Shown: one piece after another, positions 1 to 8,111 of the stretch
Layout: each line of letters opens with the position of its first letter
How positions within the stretch are numbered: position 1 is the stretch's first letter
NCBI GenBank assembly: GCA_017347465.1
Contig: AP021858.1
Span: 1,382,472-1,446,471 of the forward strand
Source: Candidatus Nitrosymbiomonas proteolyticus
GTDB taxonomy: Bacteria > Armatimonadota > Fimbriimonadia > Fimbriimonadales > Fimbriimonadaceae
Length of the DNA stretch: 64,000 nucleotides
Reading direction: 5' to 3'
Notes under the pieces: generated by a model
Seen by the model: the letters and a program-made list of their open reading frames with translations, nothing else
What the model was told of the DNA's origin: nothing
The model's database searches: none
Position numbers and translations under genes: made by a program

Positions 1-1063
1 CGATTCGTAGCGGGCGGTTGCCTCGAATGGGATTCGGAAGTCCCGATAACCGGACCTCAAACGGGACCGGCGGCGGGTCGGAATCCGGCTCCACTGCGGT
101 CGGGACGGGCGGCGAACTGCCCAACGGAACCTGAGAACGAGTCTCACCCCGGAGCGTCAGCGAATAGAGGCCCACCGAGCGCGCTGTGATTCGAAGCTGT
201 TTGCGAAACGACCCGTCCGACCCGACTTGGCTGGGTTCGATTTGGATGGGCACCAGGTCGCCGCCTTCGAGCTCGACAATGCTCGGATTGTGGTTGATCA
301 CCACGCACTTCACCGGATCGGAACCCATCTCGTCGAGGCCACCGATGCGGATCTGCGCGTTGGTCGATTGCCCGACTCGGATGACGGGGTCGGTGACCTG
401 AATGTTGAACGTTACGAGCCTGACATCCCCTGCGGTCGAGTGAGGGCCGTCCGAGCATCCGAATCGAGTCTTCCCAAGAAGGGTCGGCGGAGCGCAGATC
501 ATTTGTCCGGGGCTCTCCGCCAAGGGCTGGACGGGCAATCCACCGAAGGTCGTTTTAGTGTTGCCGAGGTCGCCATCGAACGGTCCGGGGACGGGGAACG
601 GCCGACCAAGTACGCCAAGGTCTGGAGGGACCATGTTCGAAGGAGAGGCAACGCGTGCAGGCTGCACTCTGGCGACCAACTCTCCCACGCCCTTTCCCTC
701 CGGAGAGACCATCTGGAACCTCAGCCCGGTCACTTGGGTGAACTTGGGCAACTGCCACTTGCGATACCCTCCGGCATCTGAGGAGGAGGTCTGCGGCGTC
801 GTTATGCTGTATTTCGCAAGGGCGGCGGCGTTTTTCTCTCGCTCTGGGTCCGTGGCGCCTTTGGGCTCGGCGATCACGGTTCCCGAAATCGTGTCGCCTG
901 CGCTAAGGTCTTCGGGTAGATAGACGCGGATCGTCCCTTCGGGCGCAGGGAACGAGAGGGTGAGCAAGCCCCCTTGTCGTTCGACGGTGGGGATGTCAGT
1001 CGGAGTCTGCAAAGGCGATAGGGCCGCCCCAACTGCCCACATCGCGAGCGCGCAATTCAACAT
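1..1063 (-). CDS. Exported hypothetical protein, 3' part beyond the window edge
   Basis: An open frame of 354 codons reads leftwards from an ATG at 1063 and leaves the window without a stop. The start is supported by a GAGGAG ribosome-binding site just upstream and by a hydrophobic N-terminus (MLNCALAMWAVGAALS) typical of a signal peptide. The rest is rich in Pro, Gly, Val and Thr and alternates short beta-like stretches, as in secreted Ig-like or surface proteins; no enzymatic motif is visible. The C-terminus is missing. I do not recognise the family, so only an exported or surface location is inferred. The smaller frames inside it on both strands are shadows. Confidence 0.6.
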   Translation of the reverse strand, partial: MLNCALAMWAVGAALSPLQTPTDIPTVERQGGLLTLSFPAPEGTIRVYLPEDLSAGDTISGTVIAEPKGATDPEREKNAAALAKYSITTPQTSSSDAGGYRKWQLPKFTQVTGLRFQMVSPEGKGVGELVARVQPARVASPSNMVPPDLGVLGRPFPVPGPFDGDLGNTKTTFGGLPVQPLAESPGQMICAPPTLLGKTRFGCSDGPHSTAGDVRLVTFNIQVTDPVIRVGQSTNAQIRIGGLDEMGSDPVKCVVINHNPSIVELEGGDLVPIQIEPSQVGSDGSFRKQLRITARSVGLYSLTLRGETRSQVPLGSSPPVPTAVEPDSDPPPVPFEVRLSGLPNPIRGNRPLRI

Positions 1064-1162
1064 AGCTTCTCCTCGATCCTTTCCAACCGGCCAGGTCAGT
1101 ACATAGATTACGACGGATCGTGAACGAAGGCAAGCCGCAGGTAAATCGCCAGGCCGCTGAAT

Positions 1163-2113
1163 CTAGGTCGTCGCTGCGGGCTCTTTGAACTGCTCGACGT
1201 ATCTAAGGCAACAGGCCCGGACCCTAGCTCGGATGCGCGTGATGTAGTCGGCTCGCGCCGTCGGCGAAATTGCGCCCCTCGCATCGAGAAGGTTGAAGGC
1301 GTGAGAGCACTTCAGCGCGAGGTCGTAGGCGGGGTACACCAAGGCGAGCCCCGCTTTGCGTTTGGCGAGCGGGTCTTGGTCATCCGCAGCCGCCGTCGTC
1401 AACACCCTCTTTTCCGATTCCCAATAAACGGGAGTCTCGATGACCCTCTTCGATTCGGACTCGTACATTTCGAAGAGCCGAAACAGCATTTCGACGTCGG
1501 CCACCTCGAAGTTGTATACATTGTGTTGCATTTCGAGTTGGTAGTCGGTTTGGAAGTAGGAGAGCGAGTCGTTCCACATCAGCCCCTCCCAAAAGGAGTG
1601 CCCCTTCGAGAGCATGAGGCAGAGCCGTTCGGGCCCATAGGTGATCTCCGCGCACACTGGGTTGCATTCGATGCCACCCATCTGCTGGAAAAACGTGAAC
1701 TGGGTGATCTCGGTCCCATCGAGCCAGACCTCCCAGCCGACTCCGCTCGCTCCGACCGAAGGAGACTCCCAGTCGTCCTCGACGAGCCTAACGTCGTTCT
1801 TGGTGACGTCGAACCCCAGCGCGTTGAGGGAGCCGAGATAGACGTCCACCACGTCCTCAGGGCTGGGTTTGAGCATGACCTGGTACTGGTAATACCGCTG
1901 GCTTCTCATGGGATTGCGCGTGTATCGCCCGTCCGCAGGTCGCCTCGAGGGCTGCACGTAGGCGACGTTCCAAGGTTCCGGCCCCAAAGCGCGAAGGGAA
2001 GTCGCGGGGTGCATGGTTCCTGCGCCCATTTCCACGTCGTAGGGCTGAAGGATCGCGCAGCCCTGCTCGGCCCAGTACTTGTTGAGTCGAAACACCAACT
2101 CTTGGAACGTCAT
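1163..2113 (-). CDS. glyQ: Glycyl-tRNA synthetase alpha subunit
   Basis: The 316-residue product is the alpha chain of the tetrameric bacterial glycyl-tRNA synthetase, which activates glycine and charges tRNA-Gly in the cytosol. The N-terminus ([14 protein letters not shown]) and the motif 2 area around [20 protein letters not shown], followed by [10 protein letters not shown] and the [12 protein letters not shown] block, are those of GlyQ, and the length is normal for GlyQ. A longer frame extends to 2245 but the conserved N-terminus and a TAAACT -10 hexamer (2121-2126) ending 7 nt before the ATG favour 2113, with a probably leaderless mRNA. The beta subunit gene glyS is not in this window. 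It diverges from the SPFH gene across 130 bp. Confidence 0.95.
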   Translation of the reverse strand: MTFQELVFRLNKYWAEQGCAILQPYDVEMGAGTMHPATSLRALGPEPWNVAYVQPSRRPADGRYTRNPMRSQRYYQYQVMLKPSPEDVVDVYLGSLNALGFDVTKNDVRLVEDDWESPSVGASGVGWEVWLDGTEITQFTFFQQMGGIECNPVCAEITYGPERLCLMLSKGHSFWEGLMWNDSLSYFQTDYQLEMQHNVYNFEVADVEMLFRLFEMYESESKRVIETPVYWESEKRVLTTAAADDQDPLAKRKAGLALVYPAYDLALKCSHAFNLLDARGAISPTARADYITRIRARVRACCLRYVEQFKEPAATT

Positions 2114-2120
2114 GCGGGAG

Positions 2121-2126
2121 AGTTTA
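2121..2126 (-). promoter_or_regulatory. Probable -10 box of glyQ (leaderless)
   Basis: The hexamer TAAACT on the minus strand ends 7 nt before the glyQ ATG, so transcription should begin at or next to the start codon. No convincing -35 was picked out. Confidence 0.45.
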
Positions 2127-2243
2127 CTTCGGGCAGCAGCGCCCCTCCCTGTGATGTCGGGTCCGCCGACAGATGGTTCGATAGTCCCAAACCGCCTCGT
2201 ATTCGCAAGTGTGATATCATAATGATTGCAAGGAGTTATCATC

Positions 2244-3125
2244 ATGTCGCACGAAAAGACAATTCATGTGCCCTCAGGCTGGCCGATGCTGTTCTTCGTC
2301 ATCGCCCTCTTGGGGCTCGGCATTTACGGCGTTTTCTTCTTGGTCGGGCTGGGCGAGAGCCACCCGATGCTCGGCTGGGCGATCGGGGGAGAGGTTCTGC
2401 TGTGGTTGTTTTGGGCGTTTCTAACGATCGGGTTCTTCATCGTAGAGCCCAATGGCAGCAAAGTAATGCTGCTGTTCGGAAGGTACGTCGGGACCGTCAA
2501 GGACTCGGGTTTCCATTGGGCCAACCCGCTCTACTTGAAGCGCCCGCTTTCGCTCCGAGTTCGCACTCTGAACGGCGAGAAGCTGAAGGTCAACGACCTT
2601 GCGGGCAACCCCGTCGAGATTGCGGCCATCATCGTTTGGCGCGTCACGGACACCTTCGACGCAAGCTTCGAGGTCGACGACTACGAAGAGTACGTCGCGC
2701 TGCAAAGCGAGACCGCCGTCCGGCACACGACTTCGAGCTACCCGTACGACGCCGAAGACGAGCAGCTTTCGCTTAGGCGAAATACGGACGAGGTGAGTCA
2801 GGACCTCCGGACGGAACTGCAGGAGCGGCTCGGGCGAGCGGGCGTCGAGGTCATCGAGGCTCGGCTTTCGCACCTTGCTTACGCGCCGGAGATCGCCGGA
2901 GCCATGCTCAGGCGGCAGCAAGCCTCCGCAGTGATCGCGGCCCGGCAGAGGATCGTCGAAGGCGCGGTGGGAATGGTCGAAATGGCCCTCAAGGAGCTTG
3001 AAAAGGGGCAGATTCTCACTCTCGACGACGAGCGGAGGGCCGCCATGGTCTCGAACCTCCTTGTGGTTCTTTGCGGCGAGCAGGCTGCATCCCCGGTCGT
3101 CAACGCAGGGACCCTCTATTCGTAG
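2244..3125 (+). CDS. SPFH/Band 7 domain membrane protein
   Basis: The 293-residue protein has two N-terminal membrane segments (about residues 14-36 and 48-70) followed by an SPFH domain that starts at [18 protein letters not shown] and a helical tail with [20 protein letters not shown], the usual C-terminal coiled part of stomatin/prohibitin relatives. Such proteins build membrane microdomain scaffolds; no substrate can be read from sequence. The ATG at 2244 has an AAGGAG ribosome-binding site; an in-frame TTG at 2226 is less likely. Its stop is 3 bp from the next gene, a ribbon-helix-helix protein, so the two are probably co-transcribed. This SPFH plus ribbon-helix-helix pairing recurs in bacteria as far as I recall. 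Confidence 0.85.
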   Translation: MSHEKTIHVPSGWPMLFFVIALLGLGIYGVFFLVGLGESHPMLGWAIGGEVLLWLFWAFLTIGFFIVEPNGSKVMLLFGRYVGTVKDSGFHWANPLYLKRPLSLRVRTLNGEKLKVNDLAGNPVEIAAIIVWRVTDTFDASFEVDDYEEYVALQSETAVRHTTSSYPYDAEDEQLSLRRNTDEVSQDLRTELQERLGRAGVEVIEARLSHLAYAPEIAGAMLRRQQASAVIAARQRIVEGAVGMVEMALKELEKGQILTLDDERRAAMVSNLLVVLCGEQAASPVVNAGTLYS

Positions 3126-3128
3126 GTT

Positions 3129-3317
3129 ATGGCAGAACGAAAATCCGTTCTATTACGGATCAGCCCGCAGCTTTGGGAGGAGTTGCAAAGGCTGGCCTCG
3201 CAAGAGTTGCGGAGCGTCAACGCGCAGATCGAGTATCTGTTGGTGGAGGCGCTCCGCAGGCGCGGCCGCTTGACTCAGGCCGAGAGTTCGGACGATTCGC
3301 AGCGGGGCGAAGAGTAG
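3129..3317 (+). CDS. Arc-like ribbon-helix-helix protein
   Basis: This 62-residue protein has the Arc/MetJ plan: a short beta strand (KSVLLRISPQLWEELQRLAS) then two helices with the SVNAQIEYLLVEALRRRG signature seen in Arc-family DNA-binding proteins. It begins 3 bp after the SPFH gene stop, so it is likely translated from the same mRNA. It could be an autoregulator of the pair or a cytoplasmic adaptor; there is no toxin gene beside it, so an antitoxin role is not supported. Confidence 0.75.
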   Translation: MAERKSVLLRISPQLWEELQRLASQELRSVNAQIEYLLVEALRRRGRLTQAESSDDSQRGEE

Positions 3318-3407
3318 GTCGACGGTCACGGTTGTTGGCGTCGAGCGCAACCCGGTATCCGACACTGCGTAGCGACTTTTGCGCGCACGCGCGAGGAGTT
3401 GGGCAAG

Positions 3408-4073
3408 GTGAAAGTTTTCGTTCTCTTTCTATCTGCGTGGGCCCTGGGGGGCTGCATGATCATCCAAAAGGGTTTGACGGGGCGTGACACCGTCCTTGGC
3501 TCCGGCAAGGCTTCTTCAGTCTCCCGCGAGGGTCTCGGCGAGTTTCGTTCGATCGAACTGAGTCTTCCGGCTGAGGTTTCGGTCAAGGTCGGCGACGCCT
3601 ATTCCGTGACCCTACATGGCGACGACAACCTGTTGGCGCGGGTTCGAACCGAGGTCGAAGGCGGGGAGCTTGAGATTGGGTCCGATGCCAACCTGAGATC
3701 CAAGACCGGCCTTCGCATCGAGATCACCGTTCCTCGATTGGAAGGGGCCTCGATCGCGGGTTCGGGCAGCATCGACGCCGAGATCGGCACCGTCGATGCC
3801 TTCCGAGCCTCCGTGGCAGGTTCGGGCGAGCTCCGCGCGGAGGGTATCGCGAAGTCAGTTGCGGTTTCGATTGCCGGGTCGGGCGATGTGAATCTCGATA
3901 ACGTCGCCTCGGAAGACGCCGAGGTCGAGATCGCGGGATCAGGTGACGTGACGGTCAAAGCCTCCAAGAACCTGAAGATCGAGATCGCCGGCAGCGGCTC
4001 GGTGAAGTATGTGGGCGATCCGAAGGTTCAATCGAGCGTAGCGGGCTCGGGCGACGTGGCCAAGATCGGGTAA
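3408..4073 (+). CDS. DUF2807 head-GIN domain lipoprotein
   Basis: A 221-residue exported protein with a lipobox near residue 16 (LSAWALGGC) indicating a lipid-anchored location. The mature part consists of parallel-beta-helix-like repeats, with the phrase AGSG recurring six times (IAGSGS, VAGSGE, IAGSGD, and so on), which is the hallmark of DUF2807 (putative autotransporter adhesin, head GIN domain). The GTG at 3408 is preferred because GAGGAG lies about 10 nt upstream; the TTG at 3399 would sit almost on that site. Function is not known for this family; a cell-envelope role is inferred. Confidence 0.8.
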   Translation: MKVFVLFLSAWALGGCMIIQKGLTGRDTVLGSGKASSVSREGLGEFRSIELSLPAEVSVKVGDAYSVTLHGDDNLLARVRTEVEGGELEIGSDANLRSKTGLRIEITVPRLEGASIAGSGSIDAEIGTVDAFRASVAGSGELRAEGIAKSVAVSIAGSGDVNLDNVASEDAEVEIAGSGDVTVKASKNLKIEIAGSGSVKYVGDPKVQSSVAGSGDVAKIG

Positions 4074-4114
4074 GGCAGGACCCTGCTCGGGTTCGCGCTC
4101 GGCTCACCGGGGAG

Positions 4115-4120
4115 TACACT
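4115..4120 (+). promoter_or_regulatory. Probable -10 box of the PAP2 gene (leaderless)
   Basis: TACACT ends 6 nt before the GTG start at 4127. There is no Shine-Dalgarno sequence in that gap. Confidence 0.45.
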
Positions 4121-4126
4121 CCGCCC

Positions 4127-4726
4127 GTGCAAGCCTTGCGCGACTGGGACTACGAAGGCTTTCGGCTGGTGCATCAGGGTTTGCACCAGCCCTTTCTCGA
4201 CCCGGTTTTTTGGGTGATCAGCAGCACGGGGCTCGGCTACGTGCAAGCGGCCTGCATCCTCGTTGCGGGGGTCTTCGCCCTTCGGAAGTCTGGGACTCCC
4301 GTCGGGCTGAGCTCGCTCTTCGGATTCCAGCGCGCAGTGTGGTGGGTGAGTCCTCTCCTCGTGTCGTTGGCGCTGTCAGGCATTGCTTCCAGCCTCGTCC
4401 TCAAGCGGCTGATCGTTCGCGATCGCCCCAGCCAACTCGAGTTCGCCGTCCCTCAGGAGGGCTTCTTTCACAACAGCTTCCCGTCGGGGCATGCGACGAC
4501 CTCGTTCGCCATCGCATGGACCCTTCTGTTTCTGACTTGGAAGACTCCGAATGCCAAGTGGGGCTGGGTCTTGATGGCGTGGGCCTCGCTGGTGGCCTTC
4601 AGCCGAGTATATCGGGGCGTGCATTGGCCGACCGACGTGCTCGGTGGAGCGGCGTTGGGGGCGGTCGTCGCCTCGCTGGTTTACGTGATCTTCGCGTCCC
4701 GAATCCCCGCGGGCGATCGAGGTTAG
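4127..4726 (+). CDS. PAP2-family membrane phosphatase
   Basis: The 199-residue integral membrane protein carries the three phosphatidic acid phosphatase type 2 motifs in order: KRLIVRDRPS (near residue 105), PSGHATTS (near 122) and SRVYRGVHWPTDV (near 160), so the catalytic His-Arg-His set is complete. Five or six hydrophobic helices surround them. Family members dephosphorylate lipid phosphates such as undecaprenyl pyrophosphate or phosphatidylglycerol phosphate; which one cannot be told here. The start is a GTG just downstream of a TACACT -10 hexamer. It converges on accA and the two stop codons overlap by 4 bp. Confidence 0.88.
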   Translation: MQALRDWDYEGFRLVHQGLHQPFLDPVFWVISSTGLGYVQAACILVAGVFALRKSGTPVGLSSLFGFQRAVWWVSPLLVSLALSGIASSLVLKRLIVRDRPSQLEFAVPQEGFFHNSFPSGHATTSFAIAWTLLFLTWKTPNAKWGWVLMAWASLVAFSRVYRGVHWPTDVLGGAALGAVVASLVYVIFASRIPAGDRG

Positions 4727-5715
4727 ACGTTCGCTACGGCGTTCGGACCCAAGGTTCGACCCATAGCGCGGAACTTCTCATACCTTTGGGCGCGGAGCTG
4801 TTCGGGCGCGAGGGGCAGGAGGTTGGCCAGCGACTCGGAAACCGCCCCGCGCACGACCTGAGCCGCTTCGGCCGGATCGCGGTGGGCCCCTCCTCGGGGT
4901 TCGGGGAGCACCTTATCGACGAGCCCAAGTTCGAGCGCGTTGTCCGCGGTGAGTTTGAGGGCAGCGGCAGCTTGGGGCGCCTTTTCAGGATCGCGCCAAA
5001 GGATCGCTGCGCAACCTTCCGGTGGGATCACGCTGTAAATGGAGTGTTCGAGCATCAGGACCGTATTCGCGCACGCGATGCCGATCGCTCCGCCCGACCC
5101 GCCTTCGCCGATGACGACGCTCACTACCGGAGTTTGGAGTTCGAACATCTTGAGCATGGACGCTGCGATGGCCTCCGAGATGCCGCGCGACTCGCTTTCG
5201 ACTCCGGGGTCGGCGGCAGGTGTGTCCACGAAGGTGACGACGGGCATTCGGAATCGGTCCGCCATGTCCATCAGGCGGATCGCTTTGCGGTATCCCTCCG
5301 GCTTAGCCATCCCAAAGTTCCTTAGGGCCCTTTCCTGGATGTTTCGGCCCTTTTGGTGTCCCAAGACCATCACCGGGCGGCCTTCGAATCGAGCGGGGCC
5401 GCCCACGATCGCTTTGTCGGCGCCGAACCTCCGGTCGCCTTCGAGTTCGACGAAATCGGTGAATAGGGCGTTGATGTAGTCGAGCGTGTACGGGCGCTTT
5501 TCAGCCCTGGCGACGAGAACCTTCTCCCACGGCCCGAGCCGACTGTACATCACGTTGATGTAGTTGTCTCGCCTGCGCTCGAGGTCTTCGATCTTCTCTT
5601 CGAGGGCAACTCTTTGCGGACCCGCGAGAGCCTCGACCTGCTGCTTGAGCTTCGCCAAGCCCGCCTCAAGCTCGATCAGCGGCTTTTCCCATTCCTTCCA
5701 GGTCTTAGCGGCCAT
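4723..5715 (-). CDS. accA: Acetyl-CoA carboxylase carboxyltransferase alpha subunit
   Basis: The 330-residue protein matches AccA over its length: an N-terminal helical region, the GDRRFGADKAIVGG block and the crotonase-like core with GHQKGR, MADRFRMPVVTFVDTPAADPG and GEGGSGGAIGIA. With AccD it transfers the carboxyl group from biotin to acetyl-CoA to form malonyl-CoA for fatty acid synthesis. Its ATG lies inside the 3' end of accD, an 11-bp overlap (ATGGCCGCTAA) that implies translational coupling and equal subunit synthesis. Biotin carrier and carboxylase genes (accB, accC) are not in the window. Confidence 0.95.
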   Translation of the reverse strand: MAAKTWKEWEKPLIELEAGLAKLKQQVEALAGPQRVALEEKIEDLERRRDNYINVMYSRLGPWEKVLVARAEKRPYTLDYINALFTDFVELEGDRRFGADKAIVGGPARFEGRPVMVLGHQKGRNIQERALRNFGMAKPEGYRKAIRLMDMADRFRMPVVTFVDTPAADPGVESESRGISEAIAASMLKMFELQTPVVSVVIGEGGSGGAIGIACANTVLMLEHSIYSVIPPEGCAAILWRDPEKAPQAAAALKLTADNALELGLVDKVLPEPRGGAHRDPAEAAQVVRGAVSESLANLLPLAPEQLRAQRYEKFRAMGRTLGPNAVANV

Positions 5716-6487
5716 GCGCGCCCCCCAAGAGTTGAAGGAGTAGCGAGAGCGTGTTGCGGAGGTTCTTTCGCGGAACGATCTTGTCGATCATCCCCGAGCG
5801 AAGGCAGAACTCGGCGGTTTGAAAGTCGTCCGGCACCTTGGAGACGCCGGCCTGCTTGCTCACTCTCGCCCCAGCAAACCCAACGAGCGCCCCCGGCTCG
5901 GCAAGGATCACGTCGGCCAAACTGGCGTAGCTAGCCAAGACCCCTGCCATCGTGGGGTCGGTAAAGACCGTTAGGAAGGGGTTGCGCGACCTTCGAAGCC
6001 TCTCGACCGCGGCCGTCGTCTTTGCCATTTGCATCAGCGAGAGCAAGCCTTCTTGCATTCGCGCTCCGCCCGAGGCGCAGAACACGAGCGCAGGTTCGTT
6101 GCGTTCGGCTGCCCGCTCGAGGGTGAGGGTGATTTTCTCGCCGGCAGCCGCCCCCATCGATCCCCCCATGAACGAAAAGTCGGAAAGCGAAACGCAAAGG
6201 GCGACGCCGTCGATCTTCGCCCTGCCGTTCAGGACGCTCTCCGTTTGCCCCGTTTTGCTCCGCGCGGATTCGATCTTCGCCTGGTAATCCGGGAACTCGA
6301 GCGCGTTGTCGGACCTCACGCCCTTATCCAGCTCCTCGAACGAGTTCGGATCGAACGTGGCGAGGATGCGCTGAGAAGCGGACAGCCTGTGGTGGAACCC
6401 GCAGTGGGGACAAACCCGAAGAGCCTGCTCGAATTCCTGCGTGAACAGAATCTTCTTGCAGGAGCCACAAGGCACAAACGCATCCAT
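5705..6487 (-). CDS. accD: Acetyl-CoA carboxylase carboxyltransferase beta subunit
   Basis: The 260-residue product begins with the AccD zinc ribbon (CGSCKKILF then CPHC) and continues with the carboxyltransferase core (GEKITLTLERAAER, SGGARMQEGLLSLMQMAKT, TDPTMAGVLASYA, GFAGARV). It pairs with AccA, encoded immediately downstream and overlapping by 11 bp. A longer open frame reaches 6712, but the family N-terminus and the zinc ribbon place the start at the ATG at 6487; the extra 75 codons look like noise. Confidence 0.94.
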   Translation of the reverse strand: MDAFVPCGSCKKILFTQEFEQALRVCPHCGFHHRLSASQRILATFDPNSFEELDKGVRSDNALEFPDYQAKIESARSKTGQTESVLNGRAKIDGVALCVSLSDFSFMGGSMGAAAGEKITLTLERAAERNEPALVFCASGGARMQEGLLSLMQMAKTTAAVERLRRSRNPFLTVFTDPTMAGVLASYASLADVILAEPGALVGFAGARVSKQAGVSKVPDDFQTAEFCLRSGMIDKIVPRKNLRNTLSLLLQLLGGAHGR

Positions 6488-6593
6488 AGACACTATCAGA
6501 ACCCGCCGACCCCCCAAGCTCGGCGTGGAACGAGGATACCCGCGCGAGGGACGCCCTGCCACGTTGGGCGCACCGGCAGGCGGGTCGTCTCCG

Positions 6594-6599
6594 TAGAAT
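6594..6599 (+). promoter_or_regulatory. Probable -10 box of pafA (leaderless)
   Basis: TAGAAT ends 6 nt before the ATG at 6606, supporting that ATG over the internal ATG at 6633. Confidence 0.45.
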
Positions 6600-6605
6600 G
6601 GTCTG

Positions 6606-8069
6606 ATGAGCGTACGCCGCGGGGAGAGGATCATGGGAGTCGAAACCGAATTCGGCTGCCTTGTCGCTGACAAGGCGATGGGAACCCCCGAATCTGCCGT
6701 GGAGCTTCTCAAGGACTACGTCTTCTACGATCTGAAGCTGGGAGCGATCGACCTTCACTCTCGCGACGACGTGTTTGAACCGGTGGGGTGCGGGGGCTTT
6801 CTCCTCAATGGCGGACGCCTCTACATCGACGCCGTGGGCTCGCACCTCGAATACGCGACCGCCGAATCGCGTTCCCTTCGCGACCTTGTTGCCAACGACC
6901 GGGCGGGGCAGAGAATCCTCGTCCGGGCGATCCGGGAGATGGGCTTATCGGCCGACGTGGACATTTACAACAACAGCGTCGATCATTTCGGCGGGCACAC
7001 GTTCGGCTGTCACGAGAACTACTCGATCTCCGCGGAAGGCGACGTTCTGGGTGAGAGCGTCGATCGGCTGCTGCCCTTTCTTGTCACTCGGCAGATCTAT
7101 GCGGGCGTCGGCCGGGTCGGTGGCCACATGCTGACCGGGGGAGTTCGACCCGACTACCAGGACGTGATGGAGCACCCCATCGACTACATTTGGGTCAGCC
7201 AAATCTACGGCGTCGTGCCGGACGATTCGGTTCGGTTCCAACTCAGTCAGCGCGCGGACCATATCCTCAAGGCGGTCGCAAGCAGGGTCAGGTTCAACCG
7301 CGCCCTCATCAACCCCAAGTGGGAGCACTTCTACTCGCATGAAGGAACCACGCGCCTCCACTTGCTCTTTGGCGAGTCGAATCAGATGGAGTACGCCTAC
7401 GCGTTGAAGGTGGGATCGACGCGGCTCATCCTTCAACTTCTCGAAGAAGGACGGATTCCGGAGCGGTGGGTCCTGAAGAACCCGCTTCGCGACCTTCGCG
7501 CCGTCAGCCGCGACCCGGACTTTCGATGGATCATCACCCTCGTCGACGGAACGAGCCTGTCCGCGGTCGACCTCCACCGGGAGTACCTCGCGCTCGCGCA
7601 AAGGTATGCAGGCGACTCCGAGGACGCCGACTGGACTCTCCGCGAGTGGGAAGCAACCCTCGACCAACTCGATTCGGACCCGCTGCAGCTATCCCGAAAG
7701 CTCGACTGGGTCGCCAAGCGGAAGGTGATCGAAAGCTATCTTCAGGAAACGGGCCTCGATTGGGGCGACGAGTCGCTCCACTCTGTGGACCTCGAATACC
7801 ACAACATCGACCCCTCCAAGGGCCTGTATCACGCGCTCGCCGAAATGGGTGAGGCCGAGAGATTCGTGTCCGAAGAGGATATCGTGGCGGCGATGACGGA
7901 GCCTCCTCCCGACACGCGGGCCAAAGGGAGGGGGGCGTTGGTCCGAAAGGTGCTGAGCCGACGAACTCCCAAGTACTATCTGTTCGACTGGAACGGAGCG
8001 GCGATCGATCAGGGACGGTACGTGGAAATGCCAGACCCCTTCGAGACGTACGAGGATGCCGCCCGGTAA
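6606..8069 (+). CDS. pafA: Pup-protein ligase (PafA-like)
   Basis: The 487-residue protein belongs to the PafA/Dop carboxylate-amine ligase family, which attaches the ubiquitin-like protein Pup to substrate lysines for proteasomal degradation. The N-terminus IMGVETEFG, the block RLYIDAVGSHLEYATAE, NDRAGQRIL, GGHTFGCHENY and LLPFLVTRQ are PafA signatures, and the C-terminal domain (TPPPDTRAKGR-like region near residue 440) is also of PafA type. LPFLVTRQ and the absence of an obvious Dop-loop favour PafA over the depupylase Dop. Start: ATG 6606 gives RRGERIMG, aligning with the usual arginine before IMG; ATG 6633 has a GGGGAGAGG before it and remains possible. No pup, dop, proteasome or Mpa gene is in the window. 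Confidence 0.85.
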   Translation: MSVRRGERIMGVETEFGCLVADKAMGTPESAVELLKDYVFYDLKLGAIDLHSRDDVFEPVGCGGFLLNGGRLYIDAVGSHLEYATAESRSLRDLVANDRAGQRILVRAIREMGLSADVDIYNNSVDHFGGHTFGCHENYSISAEGDVLGESVDRLLPFLVTRQIYAGVGRVGGHMLTGGVRPDYQDVMEHPIDYIWVSQIYGVVPDDSVRFQLSQRADHILKAVASRVRFNRALINPKWEHFYSHEGTTRLHLLFGESNQMEYAYALKVGSTRLILQLLEEGRIPERWVLKNPLRDLRAVSRDPDFRWIITLVDGTSLSAVDLHREYLALAQRYAGDSEDADWTLREWEATLDQLDSDPLQLSRKLDWVAKRKVIESYLQETGLDWGDESLHSVDLEYHNIDPSKGLYHALAEMGEAERFVSEEDIVAAMTEPPPDTRAKGRGALVRKVLSRRTPKYYLFDWNGAAIDQGRYVEMPDPFETYEDAAR

Positions 8070-8111
8070 TCGCTTCTAGGTTCGTTTGGCCTGCCGATCC
8101 CGTCCCGAAAG

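Noticed and set aside
1301-2776. 491-codon plus-strand frame over glyQ and the SPFH gene
   Set aside because: Complement of glyQ and an out-of-frame reading of the SPFH gene.
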